NCBI GenBank assembly: GCA_017469465.1
Contig: JAFUGH010000034.1
Coordinates: 47,552-111,551, forward strand
Direction of reading: 5' to 3'
DNA: 64,000 bases
DNA from: Clostridia bacterium
GTDB lineage: Bacteria; Bacillota; Clostridia; TANB77; UBA1234
The notes below the pieces were generated by a model. It made no database searches. It saw only the letters and a program-made list of their open reading frames with translations, and was not told where the DNA came from. Shown in pieces: positions 27,445-36,298 of the stretch. Positions within the stretch are counted from its first letter, which is position 1. The number at the start of each line of letters is the position of its first letter. Both the position numbers and the translations under genes were made by a program.

Positions 27445-28903
27445 TTTAAAGAAAAATTTTATTTTTCAACTATTATATCAGATTCTCACTATGATATTAC
27501 CGTTTATAACAGCACCATATATAGCGAGAGTACTTGGAGCAGAAAATGTAGGAATTTACTCGTATACTTATACGTTGGCCAATTACTTTGTCTTATTTTC
27601 AATGTTAGGGTTAAATAATCATGGAAGTAGATTAATTGCTCAAATTAAAGATGATAAGAAAAAACTTAATATAACTTTTTCTAGCTTATTTTTATTGCAT
27701 TTTTTAATTTCATTAGGCGTTTTACTTATATATGTATTATATGTAAGTATTTTTGAAATGAATTATTATATTTTTTTATTAATTCAAGGTATTAATATTA
27801 TTGCTTCAGTGATAGATATTAATTGGCTGTATTTTGGCTTAGAAAGATTTAAGACTACAGTAGTAAAAAATAGTATTATTAAAGTTATATCTGTAGTGTG
27901 CGTGCTAGTATTTGTAAATAATAAAAATGATTTAATAATGTATATATTGATAATGACTTTAGCTAATTTGTTAAGCCAAATTGTATTATGGAAAAATGTA
28001 AAAGGATTAGTAAAATTTGTTAAACCTGATAAAAAGATTATGATTTCTAGTATTAAGCCAATGATAGTATTATTTATTGCTGTAATTGCAACTAGTTTTT
28101 ATAGGTCAATTGATAAAATAATGCTTGGTAAAATGAATAGTATGGTTGATGTTGGATGCTATGAAAATGCGGATAAGATAATAATGTTCCCCATTAGTTT
28201 GATTACTGCACTTGGTACGGTTATGCTTCCTAGAATGTCAATGTTATATAAAAATAAAGATAAGTTTATTATTGATACATATATAAAAAAATCTATAGAG
28301 TTTTCAGCTATATTAGCATTTTCTTTATGTTTTGGACTTATGGCTATAGGAGAAAGTTTTTCAATACTATTTTTTGGAGAAGAATTTCAATTAACAGGTG
28401 AAATTATTAAATATTTAGCAATAACAATTCCTATTATAGCATTTAATAATGTAATAAGGACGCAATATATAATTCCCAATAATAGAGATAATATATATGT
28501 TATTGCCGTCTTAATTGGTGCAATATTTAATTTTGTAATTAATTATTTCTTAATACCAATACTAGGCGTATATGGAGCTGTTATAGGAACAATTGCTTCA
28601 TATGTTATAGTTTTCATGTATCAAAATTTAAGCATTAGAAAAGAAATCAATATTATAGAACTTTTAAAATATTGGATTATTCCATTGATTGATGGTATTG
28701 TTATGTATTGTGTTGTATCTATATTAGGAAATTGTGTTAAACTTAGTATTACTAATATAGTTATGCAAATTTTATTAGGTGCTTTCATTTACATTATATT
28801 AATATTTTTATTTTTATATAAAAATGAAAAATCGTACTTGAGCGAGTATATAAGTTTGATAAAAAATAAGCTAAAGAAAGGAAAGAAACATGATTTGTTC
28901 TAA
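27437..28903 (+). CDS. Oligosaccharide flippase (Wzx/MOP family), copy 1
   Basis: About 488 aa with 12-14 membrane helices. KNFIFQLLYQILTMILPFITAPYIARVLGAENVGIY is the typical start of RfbX/Wzx exporters, and FYRSIDKIMLGKMNSMVDVGCYENADKI is a conserved cytoplasmic segment. It flips undecaprenyl-linked repeat units. I prefer TTG 27437 because AGGTGA sits 5 bases upstream; the in-frame GTG 27428 lies inside that site. Confidence 0.88.
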   Translation: MHSLKKNFIFQLLYQILTMILPFITAPYIARVLGAENVGIYSYTYTLANYFVLFSMLGLNNHGSRLIAQIKDDKKKLNITFSSLFLLHFLISLGVLLIYVLYVSIFEMNYYIFLLIQGINIIASVIDINWLYFGLERFKTTVVKNSIIKVISVVCVLVFVNNKNDLIMYILIMTLANLLSQIVLWKNVKGLVKFVKPDKKIMISSIKPMIVLFIAVIATSFYRSIDKIMLGKMNSMVDVGCYENADKIIMFPISLITALGTVMLPRMSMLYKNKDKFIIDTYIKKSIEFSAILAFSLCFGLMAIGESFSILFFGEEFQLTGEIIKYLAITIPIIAFNNVIRTQYIIPNNRDNIYVIAVLIGAIFNFVINYFLIPILGVYGAVIGTIASYVIVFMYQNLSIRKEINIIELLKYWIIPLIDGIVMYCVVSILGNCVKLSITNIVMQILLGAFIYIILIFLFLYKNEKSYLSEYISLIKNKLKKGKKHDLF

Positions 28904-29459
28904 GAAAGATTTAAAAGATTTTTTAGAATCTGATAAAAAAGCATTAAATAGAAAAACAAAATTTCCAAAAGTTAATGATTATATATGGAAATACGAAATT
29001 TTATTAAGAAAATGCGAGTATTATAATAATTGTAAAAAAGACCTTTTTTCTAAATTAATGTTGACATATTATAAGTATAAAAAATTTAAATTAGGAATTA
29101 AATGTAATTATTCAATTCCTATAAATGTTTTTGATAAGGGGTTGAGCATTGTTCATATAGGCCCTATTATTATTAATCCAAGAGTAAAGATAGGAAAAAA
29201 TTGCAGAATTCATGTTGGAGTGAATATTGGAGCTGATGCGATGCATAGTGATGCTTGCCCTACTATTGGAGATAATGTATATATTGGACCTGGTGCTAAA
29301 ATATTTGGAAATATAGTGATAGCAGATAATATTGCTATAGGAGCTAATGCAATTGTAAATAAAAGCTTTGAAGAAAAAAATATATCTATTGCAGGTATAC
29401 CAGCGAAAATAATTAGCCAAAAAGGTTCATCAGCAATTTTTAAAAACGTAATGAAATAG
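28890..29459 (+). CDS. Hexapeptide-repeat O-acetyltransferase (serine acetyltransferase-like fold)
   Basis: 189 aa. A helical N-terminal half, then a left-handed beta-helix: IVHIGPIIINPRVKIGKNCRIHVGVNIG, PTIGDNVYIGPGAKIFGNIVIADNIAIGANAIV, and the closing AGIPAKIISQKG. The C-terminal layout is that of CysE/NodL-type acetyl-CoA transferases. As the last gene of operon 1, overlapping the flippase gene by 14 bp, it probably O-acetylates the polysaccharide rather than serine. Confidence 0.83.
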   Translation: MICSKKDLKDFLESDKKALNRKTKFPKVNDYIWKYEILLRKCEYYNNCKKDLFSKLMLTYYKYKKFKLGIKCNYSIPINVFDKGLSIVHIGPIIINPRVKIGKNCRIHVGVNIGADAMHSDACPTIGDNVYIGPGAKIFGNIVIADNIAIGANAIVNKSFEEKNISIAGIPAKIISQKGSSAIFKNVMK

Positions 29460-29484
29460 CTAATATGAGGCTATTTCATTTTTT
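29450..29484 (+). terminator. Terminator of polysaccharide operon 1
   Basis: AATGAAATAGC pairs with GCTATTTCATT, overlapping the stop codon of the acetyltransferase gene, and is followed by TTTT. Confidence 0.82.
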
Positions 29485-29494
29485 AATGCAAATG

Positions 29495-29523
29495 TTGACT
29501 TTTCCAACATTATGTGATATCTT
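29495..29523 (+). promoter_or_regulatory. Promoter of the dTDP-rhamnose genes
   Basis: TTGACT (29495-29500), 17 bases, TATCTT (29518-29523), immediately before the XRE-RfbA gene. Confidence 0.62.
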
Positions 29524-29540
29524 TTTTTGGGGTGAAATAT

Positions 29541-30647
29541 ATGAATAGATTAGATTCGTTATATATAGGAGATATCCTAAAAAGAGCGAGAGAAAATAAC
29601 GATTTAACACAAGAAGAAGTTGCTGAAGAACTAGGCATTGGAAGAGATGCAATTATTAGAATTGAAAAAGGAAGTCGAAAAATCGCTGTTGAGGAATTGC
29701 AAAGATTGATTAGAATATATAATCTAAACGTTGAAGATATTCTTTTCAGTGAAGAAGAAACAAGTGCGGAAGATGTGAAAGGAATTATTTTAGCTGGTGG
29801 AAGTGGAACAAGATTATATCCAATCACGAAAGCAGAAAGCAAACAATTAATTTCTGTGTATGATAAACCAATGGTTTATTATCCTTTATCAGTTTTAATG
29901 CAAGCAGGAATTAAAGACATTTTAATCATTACTACACCAGAGGACCAAGCTGGTTTTAAAAGATTATTAGGTGATGGTAAGCAGTTTGGCATCAATTTAC
30001 AATATGCTGTTCAACCTAGTCCAGATGGGCTTGCACAAGCCTTTATTATAGGGGAAGAATTTATTGGAAATTCATCATGTGCAATGGTGCTTGGAGATAA
30101 CATCTTTTATGGAAATGGTTTAACAAGAGAATTAAAAAGAGCCATTGCAAATGCGAAAAATGATGTGGCTACTATTTATGGTTATCAAGTAAAAGATCCT
30201 GAAAGATTTGGAATTATGGAGCTAGATGAACATAATAATGTATTAAGTGTGGAAGAAAAACCAACTAATCCAAAATCAGATTATGCCATCACTGGATTAT
30301 ATTTTTATCCGAGCGGTGTTTCTAAGAAAGCAAAGGCTATTAAGCCATCTGCACGTGGAGAATTAGAAATTACATCTTTAAATGATTTATATTTACAAGA
30401 AAATAAGTTAAAGGCTTGTTTACTGGGAGAAGGGTATTCATGGTTTGACACAGGTACTTTTGACTCACTATTGGATGCCTCAAACATGATTCGAACCATC
30501 CAAAATAATAGAGATGCGGTTATATGTTGTCCAGAGAAAATAGCTTATGAACATGGCTGGATTAACGATGTTCAAATAGAAAATGCGGCTAATGAATTAA
30601 AGAAAAATAGCTACGGAAAATATTTATCAAAAATTATGGGAAAATAA
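29541..30647 (+). CDS. rfbA: XRE-type HTH domain fused to glucose-1-phosphate thymidylyltransferase
   Basis: 368 aa in two parts. Residues about 5-65 are an XRE/Cro-type DNA-binding domain ([22 protein letters not shown] and [21 protein letters not shown]). Residues about 78-368 are a complete Rfb[79 protein letters not shown] and [18 protein letters not shown] end. RfbA makes dTDP-glucose from glucose-1-phosphate and dTTP, the first step to dTDP-rhamnose. ATG 29541 has GGGGTG upstream, and the HTH is in the same frame with no start signal at the RfbA boundary, so the fusion is real in this sequence. It could autoregulate the rfb genes (inference). Confidence 0.92.
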   Translation: MNRLDSLYIGDILKRARENNDLTQEEVAEELGIGRDAIIRIEKGSRKIAVEELQRLIRIYNLNVEDILFSEEETSAEDVKGIILAGGSGTRLYPITKAESKQLISVYDKPMVYYPLSVLMQAGIKDILIITTPEDQAGFKRLLGDGKQFGINLQYAVQPSPDGLAQAFIIGEEFIGNSSCAMVLGDNIFYGNGLTRELKRAIANAKNDVATIYGYQVKDPERFGIMELDEHNNVLSVEEKPTNPKSDYAITGLYFYPSGVSKKAKAIKPSARGELEITSLNDLYLQENKLKACLLGEGYSWFDTGTFDSLLDASNMIRTIQNNRDAVICCPEKIAYEHGWINDVQIENAANELKKNSYGKYLSKIMGK

Positions 30648-30687
30648 TGAAATAAAAGGATATTTTTGAGAAAGGATGATTATAATA

Positions 30688-32130
30688 ATGAAAAAAATAG
30701 AAACAGAGCTTAAAGATTGTTATATTATAGAACCAGATAGATTTGGAGATGCAAGAGGGTATTTTTCTCCATACTTTATTGATAAAAACTTGGAAGAACT
30801 AGGATTTCAAAAAGTGGTACAAGCAAATCGCAGTAAGAGTGCAAAAGGTGTAATTCGTGGACTTCATTTTCAAAAAAATCCTAAGTGTCAAGCAAAGATA
30901 GTTGAAGTAATTAAGGGTAGTGCTATTGATGTTGTAGTAGATATAAGAGTAGATTCACCAACATATGGCAAACATATTGCAGTTAAATTAACAGATGAGA
31001 ATAATAGACAATTATTCGTTCCTAGAGGGTTTGCACATGGTTTTATTAGTTTAGAAGATGATACGGTATTTCAATATCTAATAGATAATGACTATGCACC
31101 AAAATTAGAAGCCGGAATTTTATGGAATGATCCTGATTTGAATATTGATTGGGATAAAATGCTAAAAGAAAATGGAATTGATGAGCCAATTCTTTCGGAT
31201 AAAGATTTAGTACATCCAACATTGAAAGATAATAAAGTGATTTTTAAAAGAGGACAAGAAAGATTTTTAGTGACAGGTTATAAAGGTCAACTTGGATACG
31301 ATATAAAAAGAGAATTATTAGCAAATGGTATATGCGAGGAAAACATTTTAGCAATCGATAAAGAAGAGATGGATATTACTAATTTAGAGGAAGTGATGAA
31401 AGTAGTTACTGAATTTAAACCTGATGTAATATTTCATTGTGCTGCATGGACAGCTGTGGATAAAGCAGAAGAGATGGAAGACGTTGTCAATCAAGTAAAT
31501 GTTATTGGAACTCGCAATATGGTAGAGGCTTCAAAAGTTGTTGATGCTAAGATTATATATTTATCAACAGACTATGTATTTGATGGAACAAAAGAAGGAA
31601 TGTATATACCTGAAGATGAAGTACATCCAATGAGTGTGTATGGAAAAACAAAATATTTAGGAGAAGAAGAAGTAAGAAAGAATCCAAAACATTTTATTGC
31701 AAGGATTTCTTGGGTATTTGGAATTAATGGAAATAATTTTATCAAAACAATGTTAAAATTAGCAGAAACACATTCAGAATTAAATGTTGTAGATGATCAA
31801 ATTGGTTCACCAACATACACAGTAGATTTAGCACATCTACTTGTTAATTTAGCGCAAACTGATTCTTTTGGAACATATCATGTGACAAATGAGGAGTATT
31901 GTTCTTGGGCTGATTTCGCAGAGTATATTTTTAAAATCAACCATAAGGACGTTAAAGTGAATCATGTTTCTACAGAAAAATATTTAGAAATAACGAATAC
32001 AAAGCAAGCTTATCGCCCAAGAAATTCAAAAATGGATAAAGTAAAATTAGAAGAAATTGGTTTGGAAAGACTTCCATCGTGGCAAGATGCAACAAAAAGA
32101 TTTTGCCAAGAATTAGATTTAAGAAAATAA
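30688..32130 (+). CDS. rfbCD: dTDP-4-dehydrorhamnose 3,5-epimerase / reductase fusion (RfbC-RfbD)
   Basis: 480 aa covering the last two steps of dTDP-L-rhamnose synthesis. The N-terminal about 180 residues are RfbC: DRFGDARGYFSPYF, GVIRGLHFQ with catalytic His60, and PRGFAHGFISLEDDTVFQYL. The C-terminal part from about residue 192 is RfbD: LVTGYKGQLGYDI, HCAAWTAVDKAEE, LSTDYVFDGTK, catalytic Y319-x3-K323 (VYGKTKYLGE), and DQIGSPTYTVDLA. The linker is short. ATG 30688 is chosen because the in-frame ATG 30676 lies inside the AAAGGATG ribosome binding site. Confidence 0.95.
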   Translation: MKKIETELKDCYIIEPDRFGDARGYFSPYFIDKNLEELGFQKVVQANRSKSAKGVIRGLHFQKNPKCQAKIVEVIKGSAIDVVVDIRVDSPTYGKHIAVKLTDENNRQLFVPRGFAHGFISLEDDTVFQYLIDNDYAPKLEAGILWNDPDLNIDWDKMLKENGIDEPILSDKDLVHPTLKDNKVIFKRGQERFLVTGYKGQLGYDIKRELLANGICEENILAIDKEEMDITNLEEVMKVVTEFKPDVIFHCAAWTAVDKAEEMEDVVNQVNVIGTRNMVEASKVVDAKIIYLSTDYVFDGTKEGMYIPEDEVHPMSVYGKTKYLGEEEVRKNPKHFIARISWVFGINGNNFIKTMLKLAETHSELNVVDDQIGSPTYTVDLAHLLVNLAQTDSFGTYHVTNEEYCSWADFAEYIFKINHKDVKVNHVSTEKYLEITNTKQAYRPRNSKMDKVKLEEIGLERLPSWQDATKRFCQELDLRK

Positions 32131-32148
32131 TAAGGAAAAGGGGTTATC

Positions 32149-33159
32149 ATGATGAAATTTTTAGTTACAGGTGGTGCAGGTTTTATTGGAAGTAATTATT
32201 TACACTATGTTACCAATAAATATCTAGAGGATGAATTTGTTTGTTTAGATGCATTGACATATGCAGGAAATTATAACAACATTAAAGAGTTAGAAAATAA
32301 ACCAAACTATAAGTTCGTGAAAGGAGATATTACTGATAGAGATTTTATTGATACTTTATTTGCCAATGAAAGATTTGACGTTGTCATTAATTTTGCAGCA
32401 GAAAGTCATGTAGATAATTCTATAAAGAATCCTGGGGTATTTTTAACAACCAATATTATTGGAACACAAGTGTTGATGGATGCTTGTCGCAAATATGGGA
32501 TTAGTAGATATCATCAAATATCTACTGATGAAGTCTATGGTGATTTGCCATTAGATAGACCAGACTTAAAATTTGTAGAAAGCACACCAATTCATACATC
32601 TAGTCCTTATTCAACAAGTAAAGCATCTGCAGATTTACTAGTAATGGCATATTACCGTACATATGGACTTCCTGTTACTATTTCAAGATGTTCTAATAAT
32701 TATGGTGCATATCAATTTCCAGAAAAATTAATTCCAGTTGTAATTAGTAAGGCATTAAAGAATGAATCAATTCCAGTGTATGGAAAAGGAGAAAATGTAA
32801 GAGACTGGATTCATGTAATAGATCATAATATAGGAGTAGACTTAATCGTTAGAAATGGTAAAGTTGGAGAAATTTACAATTTAGGAGGTCATTCAGAAAG
32901 AACGAACCTTGATGTTGTTAAAACAATACTAAAACAAATGAATAAACCAGAAAGTTTAATTACATATGTAACTGATAGACCTGGTCATGATTTGAGATAT
33001 GCAATTGATTCTACAAAAGTTGAAAAAGAGCTTGGATGGACATTGACACGTAACTTTGAAGAAGGAATAAAAGATACGGTAGATTGGTATTTAAATAATG
33101 AAGGTTGGATAAATAATATTCTATCTGGTGAGTATAAAAACAGTTATAGTGAAAGATAG
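32149..33159 (+). CDS. rfbB: dTDP-glucose 4,6-dehydratase
   Basis: 336 aa, second step of dTDP-rhamnose synthesis. NAD-binding TGGAGFIGSNY, LDALTYAGNYNNI, NFAAESHVDNSIKNP, the dehydratase signature STDEVYGDL (about 125-133), catalytic Y-x3-K in SPYSTSKASAD, SNNYGAYQFPEKLIP and RDWIHVIDHN are all present. It starts ATGATG with GGGG upstream. With the two preceding fusion genes it completes the pathway in three genes instead of the usual four. Confidence 0.97.
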   Translation: MMKFLVTGGAGFIGSNYLHYVTNKYLEDEFVCLDALTYAGNYNNIKELENKPNYKFVKGDITDRDFIDTLFANERFDVVINFAAESHVDNSIKNPGVFLTTNIIGTQVLMDACRKYGISRYHQISTDEVYGDLPLDRPDLKFVESTPIHTSSPYSTSKASADLLVMAYYRTYGLPVTISRCSNNYGAYQFPEKLIPVVISKALKNESIPVYGKGENVRDWIHVIDHNIGVDLIVRNGKVGEIYNLGGHSERTNLDVVKTILKQMNKPESLITYVTDRPGHDLRYAIDSTKVEKELGWTLTRNFEEGIKDTVDWYLNNEGWINNILSGEYKNSYSER

Positions 33160-33177
33160 AGTTATATCAATAAAGCA

Positions 33178-33241
33178 TAGAGGCGTACATGGATGCCATA
33201 GAATCATGATTTTATGGCGCACAATGTGCGCCTCTTTTTTT
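33178..33241 (+). terminator. Hairpin terminator made from a GGCGCACA-type palindromic element
   Basis: TAGAGGCG ... CGCCTCT pair at the ends, with an inner ATGCCATA/TATGGCGC arm, followed by a run of T. Its TGGCGCACAATGTGCGCC part is related to the palindromes at 1785, 12213 and 60879, so a mobile palindrome may have been recruited as the rfb terminator. The rest of 33160-33436 shows only the next promoter. Confidence 0.7.
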
Positions 33242-33360
33242 GAAGTGCCTAATGAAAGAGTCTATTATTGCCCAATACGCTTTTGAATATTTGCAGTAGG
33301 ATTAACATTATGAGGTATATTAAGAACCACTTGATTTTGCAATTTAATGGCAAAATAGTG

Positions 33361-33389
33361 TTGATTTTTTCTCGAATACTTGCTATAAT
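33361..33389 (+). promoter_or_regulatory. Promoter of the second AAA ATPase gene
   Basis: TTGATT (33361-33366), 17 bases, TATAAT (33384-33389). An AAGGAGG ribosome binding site follows before ATG 33437. Confidence 0.75.
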
Positions 33390-33436
33390 GATTACGAAAT
33401 TTGCAAGTAAATAGCAAATAAAAAGGAGGAAAACTT

Positions 33437-34744
33437 ATGTTATTAAGTTTTAAAACAAGTAATTTTAAGTCTTTCTTAAATGAAATAGAACTTAAAATGA
33501 CCCCTGCTCCAAAGATAAAAGGAATTCCTTATAGCATTTTTGAGTCAAAGATAGGAAATAAAAAGTATAAAGCTCTTTCTACTTCTGTTATTTATGGTCC
33601 AAATGCTGCTGGAAAAACTAATATTGTTAGTGCTATGGATGTTTTTAAGAATATTATTTTAAGAGGAAATATTAAAAATTCTACTCAAACATATTCCCCT
33701 GATTATGCTGCGTGGAATTTAGAATTAGTGCCTAATTTTAAGAATTTAAAAATTGAACCAACAACTTTTTCTATTACTTTTATTTCTAATAATATACTTT
33801 TTGATTACAGTCTTTCTATAGATATTGGAGACTTTTTAAATGAAAACTATGATAGAACGATACTTGAAGAAATATTGAGTATTGATAATGAATGGATTTA
33901 TAAGAGGTCAAAAGACAACTTAGATGTTAATATTCAAGCAATGGTAAAATACATATCTTCTAGTAATTTTTCACAAGAAGCTGCTTTAGAATTAGCGATG
34001 AATAATTTGGATAGTAAAGAACTATTTTTATGCAATGGATTTAAAAATGTGTATTCTAAAAAACTATATGATATTCTTTTTCAATGGTTTAATGAGTATC
34101 TTGGAACCATATATAGAGCAGATTCATTAGAAATAAACTTTGTAAAAACAGTGATGGATGCAGATAATAAGGTTGGAAAGATATACAATAAGCTTGCAAA
34201 AGAAATTGGAATTTCAACTAATGGGATAGATTTTATGCAAAATAAAGATGAATCGTCAATAATGGTTTCTCTGATAGCTGATAAGAATTCTCCTAAAATG
34301 GTAAAAGTAATTCCATCAGAGGTGGTAGAGTCATTTGGTACGATTAGATTCTTAAATTTATTTCCAATATTTAATGATGCATTAGAAAGAGGCGGAACTC
34401 TAGTAATTGATGAATTAGATAGTTCAATTAATCCTATGATTATAATGAGCCTAATAAATGTTTTTCATAACGATGAAATTAATACAAAAGGAGCTCAATT
34501 AATTTTTAACACACATAATCCTATTTTCTTAAATAAAAATTTGCTTAGAAGAGATGAAATTAAATTTGTTGAAAAGGATGACGTTACGAATATTTCGGAA
34601 GTGTATGCTTTATCTGACTTTGGGACTAGCGGAAAAAGTGGAGTTAGAAATACTTCTGATTATATGAAAAATTATTACATAAATAAATATGGTGCAATTA
34701 AATACATCGATTTATCTGATATTTTTAAAGAAAGTGGGAAATAG
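33437..34744 (+). CDS. AAA ATPase of the RloA/AAA15 type
   Basis: 435 aa. SFKTSNFKSFLNEIEL at the start, Walker A VIYGPNAAGKTN (about 52-63), Walker B LVIDELDSSINP (about 322-333), and the switch region FNTHNPIFLNKNLLRRDEI. This layout matches COG1106/RloA-like ATPases found with RloB TOPRIM partners in defence modules. Here the partner survives only as a 26-codon stump directly downstream, so the system is probably inactive or works with a partner elsewhere. Confidence 0.78.
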   Translation: MLLSFKTSNFKSFLNEIELKMTPAPKIKGIPYSIFESKIGNKKYKALSTSVIYGPNAAGKTNIVSAMDVFKNIILRGNIKNSTQTYSPDYAAWNLELVPNFKNLKIEPTTFSITFISNNILFDYSLSIDIGDFLNENYDRTILEEILSIDNEWIYKRSKDNLDVNIQAMVKYISSSNFSQEAALELAMNNLDSKELFLCNGFKNVYSKKLYDILFQWFNEYLGTIYRADSLEINFVKTVMDADNKVGKIYNKLAKEIGISTNGIDFMQNKDESSIMVSLIADKNSPKMVKVIPSEVVESFGTIRFLNLFPIFNDALERGGTLVIDELDSSINPMIIMSLINVFHNDEINTKGAQLIFNTHNPIFLNKNLLRRDEIKFVEKDDVTNISEVYALSDFGTSGKSGVRNTSDYMKNYYINKYGAIKYIDLSDIFKESGK

Positions 34745-34747
34745 AGG

Positions 34748-34828
34748 TTGAAAGATACAATTAAAAAAAGAAAATTTAATAAGACATATTATATTTTTGT
34801 AGAAGGCGAAACAGAAAAATGGTATTGA
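34748..34828 (+). pseudogene. Truncated RloB-like TOPRIM gene (N-terminal stump)
   Basis: From TTG 34748 the frame reads 26 codons ending YYIFVEGETEKWY and then a stop. F-V-E-G-E-T-E is the canonical beginning of RloB/TOPRIM partners, which normally run about 200 residues. No continuation is found in the other frames before the next promoter at 34837, so the rest is deleted rather than frame-shifted. Confidence 0.7.
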
Positions 34829-34836
34829 AATATCTA

Positions 34837-34865
34837 TTGCAAATGTTAATTAGTTATGTTATATT
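34837..34865 (+). promoter_or_regulatory. Promoter of the GHMP kinase gene
   Basis: TTGCAA (34837-34842), 17 bases, TATATT (34860-34865). It begins 9 bases after the RloB stump ends. Confidence 0.6.
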
Positions 34866-34977
34866 ATACGAGAATGAAATTCTGAAAGGAGAAGTTTTAT
34901 AATAAAAATTTCAACTGGTTGCGGAGTATCATGCAGTTTGAGTGTAATAGACGATACAAGGAATGGAGGAAAGCATC

Positions 34978-36174
34978 ATGAATAATTCTATCCGAAGGAA
35001 ACTTGCAGACAAATTGAAGCAACGGTACGACATTACTGACGATAAGACCATTTTGTACACTTTTTGTCCATATCGGGTATGCCCAGTAGGAGCTCATATC
35101 GACCATCAAAAGGGGAATGTGACGGGTTTTGCGATTAACTACGGAATTACTATTGCTTTTGTACCTAGTCATAATCACTTCTTCGAAGCTCTGAGTTTGA
35201 ACTTTGATGGAGCAAAAGGCGACAATATCACGGATATAGGTCCCAAAAAGAAAGATTGGGCTGACTATATTCGAGGGGCTGCTAAGATTTTGAATGACCA
35301 TTACGAAATCAATCAAGGTATCTATTGTGTGATTGATGGTAGCTTGCCCATTGGCGGTATTTCTTCTAGTGCCGCAGTTATCATTGCTTTTATGAAGGCA
35401 CTTTGCATTGTGAATGGTCTTCATTTGGCAAAGGATGAAGTGGTGAAGCTTGTACAAGAAGTGGAAAACACTTATGTTGGTGTCAATAGTGGAACGTTGG
35501 ATCAATCCTGTGAACTGTTTTCTAAAAAGGATCATCTTTTGTACCTGGACACGAGTACTGCTAAGTACAAACTGATTCCTAAGAATAAGAACATGAAGCC
35601 TTACCGGATTGCCATTGTTTTTAGTGGCGTGAAGAGGACTTTGGTTGGCAGTGCTTACAATACAAGGGTAGATGAACTTAAGTCTGCTTCCTATTCTTTG
35701 AAAGCCTTTGCAGATATGGAATATGGAAGCTATCGTGATTCGGTATTGCGAGATGTACCTCGTGAAGTTTTCGAAGAATACAAAGGACAACTTCCTAAAA
35801 ACTTTTACAAGCGCGCTCTTCATTACTACGACGAGATGGATCGTGTAAGTCGAGCAGTGAAAGCATGGAAAAATGGAGACATTGAAGAGTTTGGTAGAAT
35901 TTCTTTTGAGAGTGGCGAAAGTAGTATTGTTAATTACGAAGCTGGTTCTCCTGAACTCAAGGCAATTCATGAAATCTTGAGCCACACGGAAGGTGTCTAT
36001 GGCGGAAGGTTTAGTGGTGCTGGCTTTAAGGGGTGTTGCTTGGCAATTGTGAATCCTGAGTTTGAGGAGTCTATCAAAAAGAAGGTGACGGAAGAATACC
36101 TGAAGTTGTTTCCACAATATAGGGATTCTTTTGAAGTTTTCTTTTGCGAGACAGCAGATGGTTGCGACTTTTAA
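34978..36174 (+). CDS. GHMP kinase, galactokinase/galacturonokinase-like
   Basis: 398-aa sugar-1-kinase. Seen: the galactokinase-signature region PYRVCPVGAHIDHQKG (about 31-46), ATP-binding PIGGISSSAAV (about 123-133), SGTLDQSCELFSKKD containing the catalytic Asp, and C-terminal GGRFSGAGFKGCC. PYR-CP-GAHIDHQ-G resembles plant galacturonokinase as I recall it, more than GalK (PGRVNLIGEHTDY), so GalA is a reasonable substrate guess, fitting the epimerase and UDP-sugar genes here. Codon use is more GC-rich than most neighbours. It has three in-frame CGG codons (35023, 35074, 35605) read as Arg; the one at 35074 falls on the conserved arginine. GGAGG ribosome binding site, own promoter and terminator. 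Confidence 0.85.
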   Translation: MNNSIRRKLADKLKQRYDITDDKTILYTFCPYRVCPVGAHIDHQKGNVTGFAINYGITIAFVPSHNHFFEALSLNFDGAKGDNITDIGPKKKDWADYIRGAAKILNDHYEINQGIYCVIDGSLPIGGISSSAAVIIAFMKALCIVNGLHLAKDEVVKLVQEVENTYVGVNSGTLDQSCELFSKKDHLLYLDTSTAKYKLIPKNKNMKPYRIAIVFSGVKRTLVGSAYNTRVDELKSASYSLKAFADMEYGSYRDSVLRDVPREVFEEYKGQLPKNFYKRALHYYDEMDRVSRAVKAWKNGDIEEFGRISFESGESSIVNYEAGSPELKAIHEILSHTEGVYGGRFSGAGFKGCCLAIVNPEFEESIKKKVTEEYLKLFPQYRDSFEVFFCETADGCDF

Positions 36175-36197
36175 GTAGTTATAAAGGGATAGAAAAA

Positions 36198-36241
36198 CAA
36201 TAGGGAAAATTGTTGAAATTACTTTTTCCCTATTGTTTTTA
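36198..36241 (+). terminator. Terminator of the GHMP kinase gene
   Basis: CAATAGGGAAAA pairs with TTTTCCCTATTG, followed by TTTTT. Confidence 0.9.
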
Positions 36242-36298
36242 TAAAGAATTATCTATACAATTCATTATAGTATGTATGATAATAAGGAGGAATGTCTA

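Noticed and set aside
34897..36117. 406-aa open frame on the minus strand opposite the GHMP kinase
   Set aside because: No ribosome binding site, no recognisable domain, Cys/His/Ser/Phe-rich composition typical of an antisense shadow. The plus strand has clear kinase motifs and signals.
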